DNA of 17,652 nucleotides, taken from positions 1 to 17,652 of the forward strand of contig JABWAY010000042.1 in the NCBI GenBank assembly GCA_013360825.1, given 5' to 3'. This document shows positions 1 through 6,829 of the stretch, piece after piece (position 1 is the stretch's first letter; each line of letters begins with the position of its first letter). Both the position numbers and the translations under genes were made by a program. Under the pieces are notes generated by a model. The model was not told where the DNA came from, did no database searches, and was given only the letters and a program-made list of their open reading frames with translations. The DNA comes from Candidatus Brocadiia bacterium. Lineage in GTDB: Bacteria > Planctomycetota > MHYJ01 > WSZJ01.

Positions 1-270
1 CAGCGTCATCGCCGCCAGCCACACGCCGTAACCGACCGAGGTCGCCAGCACCTGCGGCCACATGTGGCCGTGCCGACGGTCCGCGATCTCCATCGACCAG
101 TGCATCGACAGCAGGAACGCGGCCGTCGCGAGCGCCAGCGCGCCCAGGTCGAACACGATCCGCGCGGCGGGGCGCGGTCGGCGCGGGTAGATCCAGTACA
201 GCGCGCCGAGGATCAGGAACCACGGCAGGAACAGAATCAGGGCGAGGTTGAGTTCGACGGTGGGGTGCAT
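1..270 (-). CDS. small multi-pass membrane protein, C-terminus cut off by window edge
   Basis: The gene starts at ATG 270–268 and stays open to position 1, giving 90 residues without a stop, so the C-terminus lies outside the window. It begins MHPTVELNLALILFLPWFLI and shows three hydrophobic stretches (about residues 7–27, 43–57 and 76–90) separated by short Arg/Pro-rich loops, so it is an inner-membrane protein. I do not recognise a named family; it resembles conserved hypothetical membrane proteins of gammaproteobacteria. It starts 13 bases after the trpS stop on the same strand, so the two are probably cotranscribed. Its codon use (CGC, CTG, GCG, ACC) matches the 3' two thirds of trpS and not the rest of the window. 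The reading frame is certain enough; the function is unknown. Confidence 0.7.
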   Translation of the reverse strand, partial: MHPTVELNLALILFLPWFLILGALYWIYPRRPRPAARIVFDLGALALATAAFLLSMHWSMEIADRRHGHMWPQVLATSVGYGVWLAAMTL

Positions 271-1145
271 GGTGTGCGGTCTCTCAGCCGGTCTTGCTTT
301 GCGCGCGTTCGTCTTCGGCGCGCTTGAGCGCATCCAGCGCGGCGCCCGCTTCCGCTGTCTGCGCTGCGATCGAGGCCACGGCGGCCGACAGCGCAGCGCC
401 GCCTTCCTGCCTGAAGCGCGCGACCCAGGCGCCGGCGTCCTTCGGGTTCTCGAAGCCGATGCTCTGCAACAGCACGACGTCGCCGTCGGCCAGCTTGAAA
501 TAGAACTTCCCGTCCTTTTCGCGATACTGCTTCAGCTGCGGCAGCGCGGCGGCTTGTTCCTTCTCCACCTTCGGCGCATCGCCGGCCTTCGACAGATCGC
601 GCAGTCCTACCGCTTCGCGCAGCGTGCGCAGCAGCGGGGTGGCGTGGCGTTCGCGCAGCGCGACGGCGTTGTCGCGCAGTTGTTCCTCGATGATCGCGGG
701 TTTCGCCATCAGATCGTTGTAGCGTTCGCGCAGCGGCGCGACTTCCCGGTCGATGCGGTCGAACAGCGTCTGCTTCGCATCGCCCCAGCCGATGCCGTCG
801 GCGAAAGCGGCGCGCATCGCCGCGGTTTCCTCGGCGCTCGCGAACGCCTGATAGAGCTGGAACAGCGCCGATCCTTCGGTGTCCTTCGCTTCGCCGGGCG
901 CGCGCGAATCGGTGACGATCGAGAAGATCAGCTTCTTCAGCTGCTCACGCGGGGCGAACAGCGGGATGGTGTTGTCGTAGCTCTTCGACATCTTGCGGCC
1001 GTCGAGGCCGGGCAGGGTGGCGACGTGTTCCTCGATCGCAGCTTCCGGCAGCGTGAAGAAGGTCTTGCCGACCGGCTCGCCATACAGATGGTTGAAGCGC
1101 TGCGCGAAATCGCGCGCCATCTCGATGTGCTGGATCTGGTCGCGC
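1..1145. other. block with foreign codon usage (Xanthomonadales-like?)
   Basis: Both minus-strand genes in this block prefer CGC/GGC/ACC/GAA. Every gene beyond it, including the first ~155 codons of trpS, prefers CGG/GGG/ACG/GAG. The break lies near 1145, within the codons for the conserved VPVGRDQ motif. No repeat, tRNA or insertion-sequence end is visible at the boundary. An assembly join at a conserved stretch or a natural recombination would both fit; the taxonomic label is inference from protein style only. Confidence 0.55.
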
Positions 1146-1609
1146 CCCACCGGCACCTTGTGCGCGTTGAAGATCAGGATGTCCGCGGCCATCAGCACCG
1201 GGTACGCGAACAGCCCGTGGTCCGGGGCAAATCCCTTCGCCATCTTGTCTTTGTACGAGACGCACCGCTCCAGGAGCCCCATCGGCGTCACGGTCGACAG
1301 GATCCAGGCCAGCTCGCAGACTTCCGGCAGATCCGACTGCCGGTAGAACGCGCACCCGCCGGGATCGAGCCCGAGCGCCAGGTAGTCCTTTGCCAGCCCC
1401 AGCGAGTACTCCGCGAGCTTCTTCGGCTCCCGGATCGTCGTCAGCGCATGGTAGTCCGCGATGAAGATGAACGCGTCGGACCGCTTCGACAGCTCGATGT
1501 TCTGCCGCATCGCGCCGAAGTAATTCCCGATGTGCGGCCGGCCGCTCGGCTGGACCCCGGAAAGGATCCGGAGCGGGCGTGCGGCGGCGTGAGTTCCCTG
1601 ATCACCCAC
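284..1609 (-). CDS. trpS: tryptophanyl-tRNA synthetase (possibly chimeric gene)
   Basis: Cytoplasmic class I aminoacyl-tRNA synthetase that charges tRNA-Trp using ATP. The 441-residue product has the TrpRS form of the HIGH motif (PSGRPHIGNY, about residues 21–30), the VPVGRDQIQHIE segment near residue 156 and the KMSKS loop (GRKMSKSYDN). It also has a C-terminal extension of roughly 100 residues with a DGKFYFKLADGD stretch, as in the longer TrpRS of pseudomonads and relatives. The start is taken as GTG 1609, one base after the stop of the lipoprotein gene, with GGAGG nine bases upstream; the frame stays open further upstream but that part is shadow of the lipoprotein gene. Odd feature: up to about residue 155 Arg is almost always CGG and Gly mostly GGG, while after it Arg is CGC and Gly GGC. 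This marks a join of two sources inside the gene (see findings). The function call itself is secure. Confidence 0.93.
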   Translation of the reverse strand: MGDQGTHAAARPLRILSGVQPSGRPHIGNYFGAMRQNIELSKRSDAFIFIADYHALTTIREPKKLAEYSLGLAKDYLALGLDPGGCAFYRQSDLPEVCELAWILSTVTPMGLLERCVSYKDKMAKGFAPDHGLFAYPVLMAADILIFNAHKVPVGRDQIQHIEMARDFAQRFNHLYGEPVGKTFFTLPEAAIEEHVATLPGLDGRKMSKSYDNTIPLFAPREQLKKLIFSIVTDSRAPGEAKDTEGSALFQLYQAFASAEETAAMRAAFADGIGWGDAKQTLFDRIDREVAPLRERYNDLMAKPAIIEEQLRDNAVALRERHATPLLRTLREAVGLRDLSKAGDAPKVEKEQAAALPQLKQYREKDGKFYFKLADGDVVLLQSIGFENPKDAGAWVARFRQEGGAALSAAVASIAAQTAEAGAALDALKRAEDERAQSKTG

Positions 1610-1610
1610 C

Positions 1611-2183
1611 TCAGCGGACCTCCACGATGCCGAGTTCGGCGACCTTTCCGTCCACGACCGTGGCCGTGACCTCCCGGAACCCCTCCTCACGACTCCCGAT
1701 GACGAGGGTCCATTTCCCGGGGGGGAGACGGTCGATCTGAAAGCGTCCGTCGGCATCGGCGCGGACGACGTTGGAAAAGCGGTCGAGGGGGTCGCTGCCG
1801 CGGCCGGGGATGGGCATCCAGATCTGCGCGCCGGAGAGGGGCTTCTGGGCGGCGCGCGCCTCGCCGCGGACCGCGCCGCCGGAGCCCAGCCGAGCGAGGA
1901 ACCGCGAGTCGCCGTCGACCTCCACGGTCATCCGGGCCGCGCCGTTCCCGCCGATCACGAGCAGGTCGTAGACTCCGCCTTTCATCGGGTTCCCCACCGT
2001 CGTCCCCTGCGAGGGAACGCCGCTCCACGCGACTTTTCCGTTCGCGTCGAGGAAGACGTAATTGAACGACGCCTGGCTGCGCCCGAGCGGGTCCACGACG
2101 GAAAGGGAGGCGACGCCGGCCGAGCTGCCCCCGGCACAGCCGGAGGCGGCGAGGGCGGCCGCGAACGCGAGGAGGATTCTCAT
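1611..2183 (-). CDS. predicted lipoprotein with C-terminal carboxypeptidase-regulatory-like domain
   Basis: The start is ATG 2183, because the following residues form a lipoprotein signal (MRILLAFAAALAASGC, lipidated Cys at residue 16) whereas upstream in-frame residues are proline-rich shadow. The mature part has about 175 residues. Its last ~60 residues (around DADGRFQIDRLPPGKWTLVI) look like the beta-sandwich CarboxypepD_reg/SpaA-type fold found in many exported proteins of Planctomycetota and Bacteroidota. The middle, with FNYVFLDANGKVAWSG and VYDLLVIGGNG, is probably also beta-rich. No catalytic residues are recognised, so the role is unknown; a structural or surface protein is likely. 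Its stop is followed after one base by the trpS GTG, so the two are translationally close. Resident codon usage. Confidence 0.72.
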   Translation of the reverse strand: MRILLAFAAALAASGCAGGSSAGVASLSVVDPLGRSQASFNYVFLDANGKVAWSGVPSQGTTVGNPMKGGVYDLLVIGGNGAARMTVEVDGDSRFLARLGSGGAVRGEARAAQKPLSGAQIWMPIPGRGSDPLDRFSNVVRADADGRFQIDRLPPGKWTLVIGSREEGFREVTATVVDGKVAELGIVEVR

Positions 2184-2189
2184 GCCGGG

Positions 2190-2217
2190 ATTCTCCGGGA
2201 TCGGCGGAGGGTTGCAA
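2190..2217 (-). promoter_or_regulatory. candidate promoter of the lipoprotein gene
   Basis: On the minus strand TTGCAA (2217–2212) is followed after 16 bases by GAGAAT (2195–2190), and then by the ATG only six bases later. The spacing would put transcription start at or beside the start codon. GGAG inside the -10 could instead act as a Shine–Dalgarno sequence, so this is weaker than the other candidates. Confidence 0.3.
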
Positions 2218-2260
2218 GGGCCGTTGTGCGGATGAGGGGCCGATTCCGTCCGCCGGGGCA

Positions 2261-2266
2261 TAGAAT
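2261..2266 (+). promoter_or_regulatory. -10 element TAGAAT, leaderless-type start
   Basis: TAGAAT ends six bases before the GTG start of the membrane protein at 2273. No Shine–Dalgarno-like purine run lies between them (the gap is all C). The position predicts a transcript starting at or very near the GTG. No convincing -35 is visible at 16–18 bases upstream. Confidence 0.45.
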
Positions 2267-2272
2267 CCCCCC

Positions 2273-3532
2273 GTGCGCACCCTCCTCGCCCGCCTCAGGG
2301 CCGCGTTTATCACGGCCCCCGAGCCGCCGCGGGGAGCGGCCGTCGGGTGGCTCTGCCTCCTCTCGGCGTACTTCCTGTACCGGGCCGTCGTCCGCGAGCC
2401 TCTCGAGATCTGGGAGCGCGGCGTGTTCGTCCTCTGCGCCGCGATGATCCCCTCCCCCGGCTGGCTCCGCCGGCTGGGAGCAGGCATCGCGCTCATCTGG
2501 TTCTACCTGACCGACCGCCTCCTCCATGCCCCGTTCAGCGCGGCGAATCATGAGTGGCTGGAAGCGTTCCTCCTGGCGCTTCTCGCGGTCTCGCCGTCCG
2601 GGTACGGCGGGCTGCGGCGGATCTTCATGGCCGCCGCGGTCATCCTGATCGGGTGGACCGGGGTCCAGAAACTGGCGAACGGGTACTACCTCTACGGGGA
2701 CTTCTTCACCGTCTCCATCGCCCAGCCGTCGCAGAAGTTCGCGGCCCCGGTTCTGCCGAGGCTGTCCGAGTCCCGGAGGGCGGAGTACGCGGCGTTTCAC
2801 AAGGCCTATCGGGCCCACATCGACGCCGCCGTCCCCGGTGTGCTCGACCTGCCGCTTCCGCGCGACCCCGCCGTGGTCTGGCTGTCGCGGGCGGCCTGCT
2901 GGGCGACCCTCCTGGCGGAACTGGCGGGCCCGGTCCTGCTGATCCCGCGGCGGACCCGGAGGGTGACGGCTGCCCTGCTGGTCGTGTTCTTCCTCGGAGT
3001 GGAAGCGGTCGCGCACGAGTGGGTTTTCGGGGCGCTGACGGCGCTCTTTCTCATCCTCTTCCTGGCCCCGCGCCCGGGCGGGCCGCCTGGGGAGGCCGGG
3101 GCGCGGCCGCGGGAGGCGGCCTTCGCGGCCTGTTCCGCCGCGCTCCTGGGCGTGCTCGCCGTCTGGCCGGCGGTGCAGATGGCCCTGGTACGGAGGACCG
3201 GGCTCTCCCCGTGGAAGCTTGCGGGGTTTGGGATGTACTCGGTTCCCGCCCGGTTCGGCGGTGTCGTGGTCGAGACGCGGGGGCCGGGTGAGACGGAGTG
3301 GGCGTTGCGGCCGCCGCGGGACCCCCGGGAGGAACGTTTCTATTCCAGCAGGAGCTATGTCCTGCGGCACGCGCCATTCCTGCGTCCTGCGGCCGGGGAT
3401 CTCGCGGAGCTGGCGTTCCGCGAGCCGGAGGAACTCCGCCCTGCCGAGGTCCGGGTCCGGTCCCTGGCGATGATCTACGACCGTCCGACCGGGCGATTCC
3501 GGCTCGTCGAACGGGCGTTCCTGTTTCCCTGA
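2273..3532 (+). CDS. multi-pass membrane protein, HTTM/DoxX-like
   Basis: A 419-residue integral membrane protein starting at GTG 2273; the -10-like TAGAAT just upstream fixes this start. Hydrophobic helices are visible at about residues 24–38, 49–60, 69–80, 95–107, 118–130, 210–226, 234–248, 254–266 and 285–303. They are followed by a soluble C-terminal part of roughly 110 residues ending with a run of charged beta-type sequence. The helix with GWTGVQKLANGYYLYGDFF is reminiscent of HTTM and DoxX-family proteins, which carry such a W-x-G-x-x-K-L / G-Y-Y motif, but I cannot place it firmly and no catalytic residues are evident. It is divergent from the lipoprotein gene and convergent with the diiron oxygenase gene. 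Function unknown. Confidence 0.7.
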   Translation: MRTLLARLRAAFITAPEPPRGAAVGWLCLLSAYFLYRAVVREPLEIWERGVFVLCAAMIPSPGWLRRLGAGIALIWFYLTDRLLHAPFSAANHEWLEAFLLALLAVSPSGYGGLRRIFMAAAVILIGWTGVQKLANGYYLYGDFFTVSIAQPSQKFAAPVLPRLSESRRAEYAAFHKAYRAHIDAAVPGVLDLPLPRDPAVVWLSRAACWATLLAELAGPVLLIPRRTRRVTAALLVVFFLGVEAVAHEWVFGALTALFLILFLAPRPGGPPGEAGARPREAAFAACSAALLGVLAVWPAVQMALVRRTGLSPWKLAGFGMYSVPARFGGVVVETRGPGETEWALRPPRDPREERFYSSRSYVLRHAPFLRPAAGDLAELAFREPEELRPAEVRVRSLAMIYDRPTGRFRLVERAFLFP

Positions 3533-3552
3533 GCCCCGACGGGCGGCCCTGC

Positions 3553-3592
3553 AAAAAAAAAGCGGGAGCGGGTCCGATGGACCCGCCCCCGC
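3553..3592 (-). terminator. Rho-independent terminator of the diiron oxygenase gene
   Basis: Read on the minus strand, a 14-position GC-rich stem (one mismatch) closes over a 3-nt loop (GAT on the plus strand, 3576–3578) and is followed by nine T residues (plus-strand A run 3553–3561). It lies 13 bases beyond the TAA at 3608–3606. This is the one classical intrinsic terminator in the window. The stem could also slow plus-strand transcription from the membrane-protein gene, but it has no T run in that direction. Confidence 0.88.
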
Positions 3593-3605
3593 GGCAGATT
3601 CCGCG

Positions 3606-4856
3606 TTACCAGCCTTCCCCGCCGCCCTCCTCCGCCTTCCGGTAGTGCCCCGCGTACTTTTCGAAGTCCGCGGTCTTCACGTAGCGGGACGGGACCTGGG
3701 TCTCCAGATACTTGAGGAACGCGTCCGCCTTCACCGGCTTGCCGCCTTCCGTGATCATGTTTCCGCGCAGGTCGATCGGCTTGAAGACGTACTCGTCCAG
3801 TCCCCGGCGGCGGAAGAACGTCATCGCGGGCATGTGGAGGATCTCGTCGGGCTTGACGCTCGCGACCTTGTCCCCCGTCGACGTGATCTCCTGCACGGCC
3901 TCACGGCATTCCAGCGGGCTCATCTTGGGATTGCGCGTCTGGAGGACGCCGATGTTCGCGTGCTGGACGATCTGGCTGACCTCCTCGTAGTACTCCTTCT
4001 GCGCCTGGCCGTTGGTCTTGTCCTTGAACCCGAACTCCACCGCCGTCGTGCCGCCCTTCTCGTTCCCGAACATCTCCAGCCCGCGCGGAACCCAGATGTT
4101 CAGCACCTTCTGGATCTCCGGCATCGTCCAGCGGCCGCGCCCCTCGCACGCCTCGATCGAGTACTCGCGCAGGAACCGCTTTCCCGTCCCGAGATGGAAC
4201 CCCTCCTCGGAGAACATCGGTCCCATCGACCGGGCCATCGGGGCGTAGGCGAACACCTTCTGCATGTCGAGCTGGTACTTGCCGACAAGGTCGATGACCG
4301 CGCCGAAGATGATGTTGTCGATGAAGTCCGTGAATTCGATGTTGAAGGCGTCCAGGACGTGCTCGCCGGTCTTCATGGCGAGGAGTTCGTCCATGGTCTC
4401 CGCCGCGACATCGCCCATGCCGAGTTTCCGCCAGGTGGAATCGTGGTCGAGGACCCAGAACATCTGGTACGCGTGCCTGAGTTCCTCTGCCATGATCCGC
4501 ATCACGCAGTACTTCGCCTCGTCGCCGGTGGCCGTCTCCAGCGAGACTCTGTGCTGCTGCACGGAACCGAATTCGGTCGAGCACTGGGCCTTGATGATGT
4601 CGCGGGCGGAGAAGAACATGTTCCCGGACATCGCGCCCGCCTTCTCGAACTTCTGCTGCCCCGCGAATTTCCCGTACTCGATGAGGTCGGTCTTGAGTTT
4701 CGCCACCTTCGCGATGAGGGCGAACTTCGGCTGGCTGCCGAAATACGTCACCCAGTTCTCCTCCAGCATGTGGAGTTCGGGGAAGTTCTTCTTCTGCCAT
4801 TCGACGATGGCGGAGTGGTAACGCTGTTTCAGGGTATCGGCGACGAACGCGGCCAT
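3606..4856 (-). CDS. PaaA/PaaC-type diiron oxygenase family protein
   Basis: A 416-residue soluble protein of the phenylacetyl-CoA epoxidase / benzoyl-CoA oxygenase superfamily, the ferritin-like diiron oxygenases. Two E-x-x-H iron-binding motifs are visible: EELRH at residues 124–128 and EEGFH at 217–221. Further acidic candidates are E95 (STEFGS) and E174 (FNIEF), the arrangement expected of a four-helix diiron bundle. Known members hydroxylate or epoxidise aromatic CoA thioesters and normally work with PaaB/C/D/E or BoxA-like partners; none of these, and no CoA ligase, is nearby, so the substrate is unknown. ATG 4856 is preceded by GGAGG seven bases upstream. The gene stands alone between a strong terminator and a 205-bp divergent regulatory region shared with mqnC. 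Membership of the superfamily is fairly sure; the label PaaA is not. Confidence 0.78.
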   Translation of the reverse strand: MAAFVADTLKQRYHSAIVEWQKKNFPELHMLEENWVTYFGSQPKFALIAKVAKLKTDLIEYGKFAGQQKFEKAGAMSGNMFFSARDIIKAQCSTEFGSVQQHRVSLETATGDEAKYCVMRIMAEELRHAYQMFWVLDHDSTWRKLGMGDVAAETMDELLAMKTGEHVLDAFNIEFTDFIDNIIFGAVIDLVGKYQLDMQKVFAYAPMARSMGPMFSEEGFHLGTGKRFLREYSIEACEGRGRWTMPEIQKVLNIWVPRGLEMFGNEKGGTTAVEFGFKDKTNGQAQKEYYEEVSQIVQHANIGVLQTRNPKMSPLECREAVQEITSTGDKVASVKPDEILHMPAMTFFRRRGLDEYVFKPIDLRGNMITEGGKPVKADAFLKYLETQVPSRYVKTADFEKYAGHYRKAEEGGGEGW

Positions 4857-4902
4857 GTGGGTCAGCCTCCGCGAATGTGGGGGAGAATCAATCCGAGGGG
4901 GT

Positions 4903-4932
4903 ATTCTGCCGCATTTGCTGCGAAAGATTCAA
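4903..4932 (-). promoter_or_regulatory. possible promoter of the diiron oxygenase gene
   Basis: TTGAAT (4932–4927 on the minus strand) and CAGAAT (4908–4903) are separated by 18 bases. They would start a transcript near 4896, giving a leader of about 40 bases with a GGAGG. An alternative -35, TTGACG, lies at 4938–4933 without a good partner. Weak match, position plausible. Confidence 0.3.
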
Positions 4933-4937
4933 CGTCA

Positions 4938-4964
4938 AACTTCTGAAGTTGAGACTCAGTCTCA
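4938..4964. promoter_or_regulatory. two abutting palindromes, candidate operators
   Basis: AACTTC-T-GAAGTT (4938–4950) is a perfect 6-1-6 inverted repeat. It shares its last base with a perfect 7-1-7 inverted repeat, TGAGACT-C-AGTCTCA (4950–4964). They lie in the AT-richer centre of the divergent region between the diiron oxygenase gene and mqnC. Each has the form of a dimeric transcription-factor site. The second has the 7-1-7 geometry described for Fur-family boxes, but its bases differ from the classical Fur consensus. The regulator is unknown and not encoded beside it. Confidence 0.5.
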
Positions 4965-5027
4965 TTTCTGCTGGCCCGGACAACCCCTTCAAACCCTTCA
5001 AAACCCCCGACACACCCCCGCCCGCCC

Positions 5028-5055
5028 TTGACGCCCCCGCCCGCCGCACTACTCT
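5028..5055 (+). promoter_or_regulatory. candidate promoter of mqnC, leaderless-type
   Basis: TTGACG (5028–5033), a 16-base spacer and TACTCT (5050–5055) lie just before ATG 5062, with six bases between the -10 and the ATG. No Shine–Dalgarno sequence is present, so initiation on a leaderless or nearly leaderless transcript is suggested. Confidence 0.5.
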
Positions 5056-5061
5056 GACCGC

Positions 5062-6189
5062 ATGACCGTCGACACCATCCTCGCACGGGCCCGCGACGGC
5101 GCACGCCTCTCCCCCGAAGACGCCCTCACGCTCTACCGGGAGGGCGAATTCATCCGCCTCGGCGCCGCCGCCCACGCCGCGCGCGCCCGGCGCACCGACC
5201 CCGGAACCGTCACCTACCTGGTCGACCGCAACATCAACTACACCAACGTCTGCATCACGGACTGCCTGTTCTGCGCCTTCTATCGCCCCCCGGGACACCC
5301 GGAGGCCTATGTCCTCAGCCGCGGGGAACTTGCCGTCAAGATGGACGAACTCCGGGCCGAGGGAGGAACCCGCGTCCTCCTCCAGGGCGGACATCACCCC
5401 GACCTCCGCCTCTCCTGGTACGAAGACCTCCTCCGGTGGATGCGCGACCGCTGGCCGGACATCGAAGCCGACGCATTCTCCCCGAGCGAGGTCACCCATT
5501 TCGCCGCGGTCGAGGGGATCCCCGTCGCCGACGTGCTCCGCCGCCTCGCGGACGCCGGACTCGCCGGGCTCCCGGGCGGCGGCGCCGAGATCCTCGACGA
5601 CGACGTCCGCGATGAGATTTCCCCGAAGAAACTCCGCACCGCAGGGTGGCTCGAGGCCATGCGCCTCGCCCACGCCCTCGGACTCGCCACCACCGCCTCC
5701 ATGGTCATCGGCTTCGGCGAGACCTGGGAACAGCGCGTCCGCCACCTCCAGCGCCTCCGCGACCTCCAGGACGAATCGATCGCCCGCCACGGCCGCGGAT
5801 TCACAGCCTTCGTCTCCTGGACCGCCCAGCTCGATACCGTCCCGATGAGCGGCCTCGTGCGGCGAAAAGGCCTGCGCCCCGCCGGGGCTCAGGAGTACCT
5901 GCGCAACATCGCCGTCGCCCGCCTGTTCCTCGACAATTTCGACCACCACGGCGCCTCCTGGCCCACGCAGGGAGTCGCCATCGCCCAGGTCGCACTCCAC
6001 GCCGGATGCGACGACTACGGCTCCACGATGATGGAAGAGAACGTCGTCTCCCAGGCCGGGAACGCCACGCTCTGCGCCATCCTCTCCGAAGAAATGCAGA
6101 TCCAGATCCGCGAGGCGGGGTTCGTGCCGGCCCAGCGGGATACCCGGTACAACATCCTGCGGCGATTTGAAGGCGTCCCGGCAGTCTGA
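5062..6189 (+). CDS. mqnC: cyclic dehypoxanthinyl futalosine synthase (radical SAM)
   Basis: A 375-residue radical-SAM enzyme of the futalosine route to menaquinone. It converts dehypoxanthine futalosine to its cyclic spiro form, using a [4Fe-4S] cluster and S-adenosylmethionine in the cytoplasm. The cluster motif CX3CX2C is C64, C68 and C71 in the segment NINYTNVCITDCLFCAFYR, which is characteristic of MqnC. Other family signatures are QGGHHPD, LPGGGAEIL, ISPKK and the late CDDYGSTMMEENVVS block. The related MqnE has a different N-terminal domain and lacks the NINYTNVC form, so MqnC is preferred. No other mqn gene is in the window. The start is fixed by the promoter just upstream and by family length. 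The lipoprotein gene follows 37 bases later. Confidence 0.93.
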   Translation: MTVDTILARARDGARLSPEDALTLYREGEFIRLGAAAHAARARRTDPGTVTYLVDRNINYTNVCITDCLFCAFYRPPGHPEAYVLSRGELAVKMDELRAEGGTRVLLQGGHHPDLRLSWYEDLLRWMRDRWPDIEADAFSPSEVTHFAAVEGIPVADVLRRLADAGLAGLPGGGAEILDDDVRDEISPKKLRTAGWLEAMRLAHALGLATTASMVIGFGETWEQRVRHLQRLRDLQDESIARHGRGFTAFVSWTAQLDTVPMSGLVRRKGLRPAGAQEYLRNIAVARLFLDNFDHHGASWPTQGVAIAQVALHAGCDDYGSTMMEENVVSQAGNATLCAILSEEMQIQIREAGFVPAQRDTRYNILRRFEGVPAV

Positions 6190-6226
6190 ACGGGAACTTT
6201 CGGAGACCGCGGGCGTCCAAGGGGGG

Positions 6227-6829
6227 ATGAAGCGCCTTCTGCCCCTGCTCCTGACCGCCATCGCCGCCGCCTGCGCGCCGCTTCCGCCGCAGCACACCCC
6301 GGTGGCCCCCTCCCCCCGGCTCTACGTCCACATTCTCTATGTGGACCCCGCGGGAGAGGTCTTCCGGTACGACCGCCTGGCGACCGCGCGGGAGCAGCGG
6401 AATTTCTGCGAGGTCCGGACGGAGCGGCACGAGACGTTCACGCGCTATGCCTTCACGCTCCACCGGGAGGACCCGGACCGGCTCTGGACCTCCTTGTGAA
6501 TCGAGGGACACACCTGCAGCCTCGGTCCGAGGCGGACGGTGATGGTCGAAGACGCCGTCAACTGGGTCCACACCTACACCGTCAGCGACACCGAAACGCT
6601 CCGGAAAATCCACCTCTTCATGTGGCCGGAGGTCTACGACGGAAACCGGGAGACCCGGTCGGACGCATTTTCGACCCAGGACCTGCCGGCGGAGGAAGGG
6701 CGGCCGATCGTGGCGCGCCTGCTGGAGATGGCGCGGCGACAGGCCGCGGAATCCGCAAACCCGGCCGTCCGGGAGGCCGCGGCCGACGCCGCGGCCCGCC
6801 TGGGCGCCCTCACGAGGACCCATCCATGA
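6227..6829 (+). CDS. lipoprotein of unknown function, reading frame interrupted by an in-frame TGA
   Basis: ATG 6227 opens a lipoprotein-like signal (MKRLLPLLLTAIAAAC, Cys at residue 16). The frame runs to TGA 6497–6499 (codon 91) and then continues in the same frame, with strongly GC-rich third positions, to TGA 6827–6829, for 200 codons in all. The downstream stop overlaps the ATG of the next gene by four bases (ATGA), a sign that the distal part is really translated. The first part contains LYVHILYVDPAGEVFRYDRL; the distal part has WVHTYTVSDTETLRKIHLFMWPEV and an Ala/Arg-rich helix at the end. I know no family for it. Options: a selenocysteine codon (a hairpin follows at 6519–6533), a nonsense mutation or base-call error, or two separate proteins with restart at GTG 6539/ATG 6542 behind GAGG. 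Confidence 0.5.
6519..6533 (+). other. SECIS-like hairpin 3' of an in-frame TGA
   Basis: GCCTCG, loop GTC, CGAGGC: a perfect six-pair stem with a three-base loop starting with G. The loop begins 25 bases after the TGA at 6497–6499. Bacterial SECIS elements sit inside the coding sequence directly after the UGA, have short stem-loops at about this distance and carry G at the start of the apical loop. In such GC-rich DNA short perfect hairpins also arise by chance, and no selA, selB or selC is visible here. Confidence 0.25.

Noticed and set aside
248..1669. A 473-codon plus-strand open frame opposite trpS
   Set aside because: Shadow of trpS: Arg-rich, no motifs, no ribosome binding site.
4950..4964. 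Calling the 7-1-7 palindrome a Fur box
   Set aside because: The geometry fits, but the bases differ from the known consensus and no fur gene or iron-uptake gene is present, so only an unnamed operator is reported.
4984..5003. Short CCCTTCAAA direct repeats before mqnC
   Set aside because: Only two copies of nine bases in a C-rich run; no array, no spacer pattern, probably simple-sequence drift.
6496..6825. Upstream extension of the DUF2330-like gene from 6496
   Set aside because: The 110 extra residues are Arg/Gly/Pro-rich shadow of the overlapping lipoprotein frame, and a signal peptide begins at ATG 6826.
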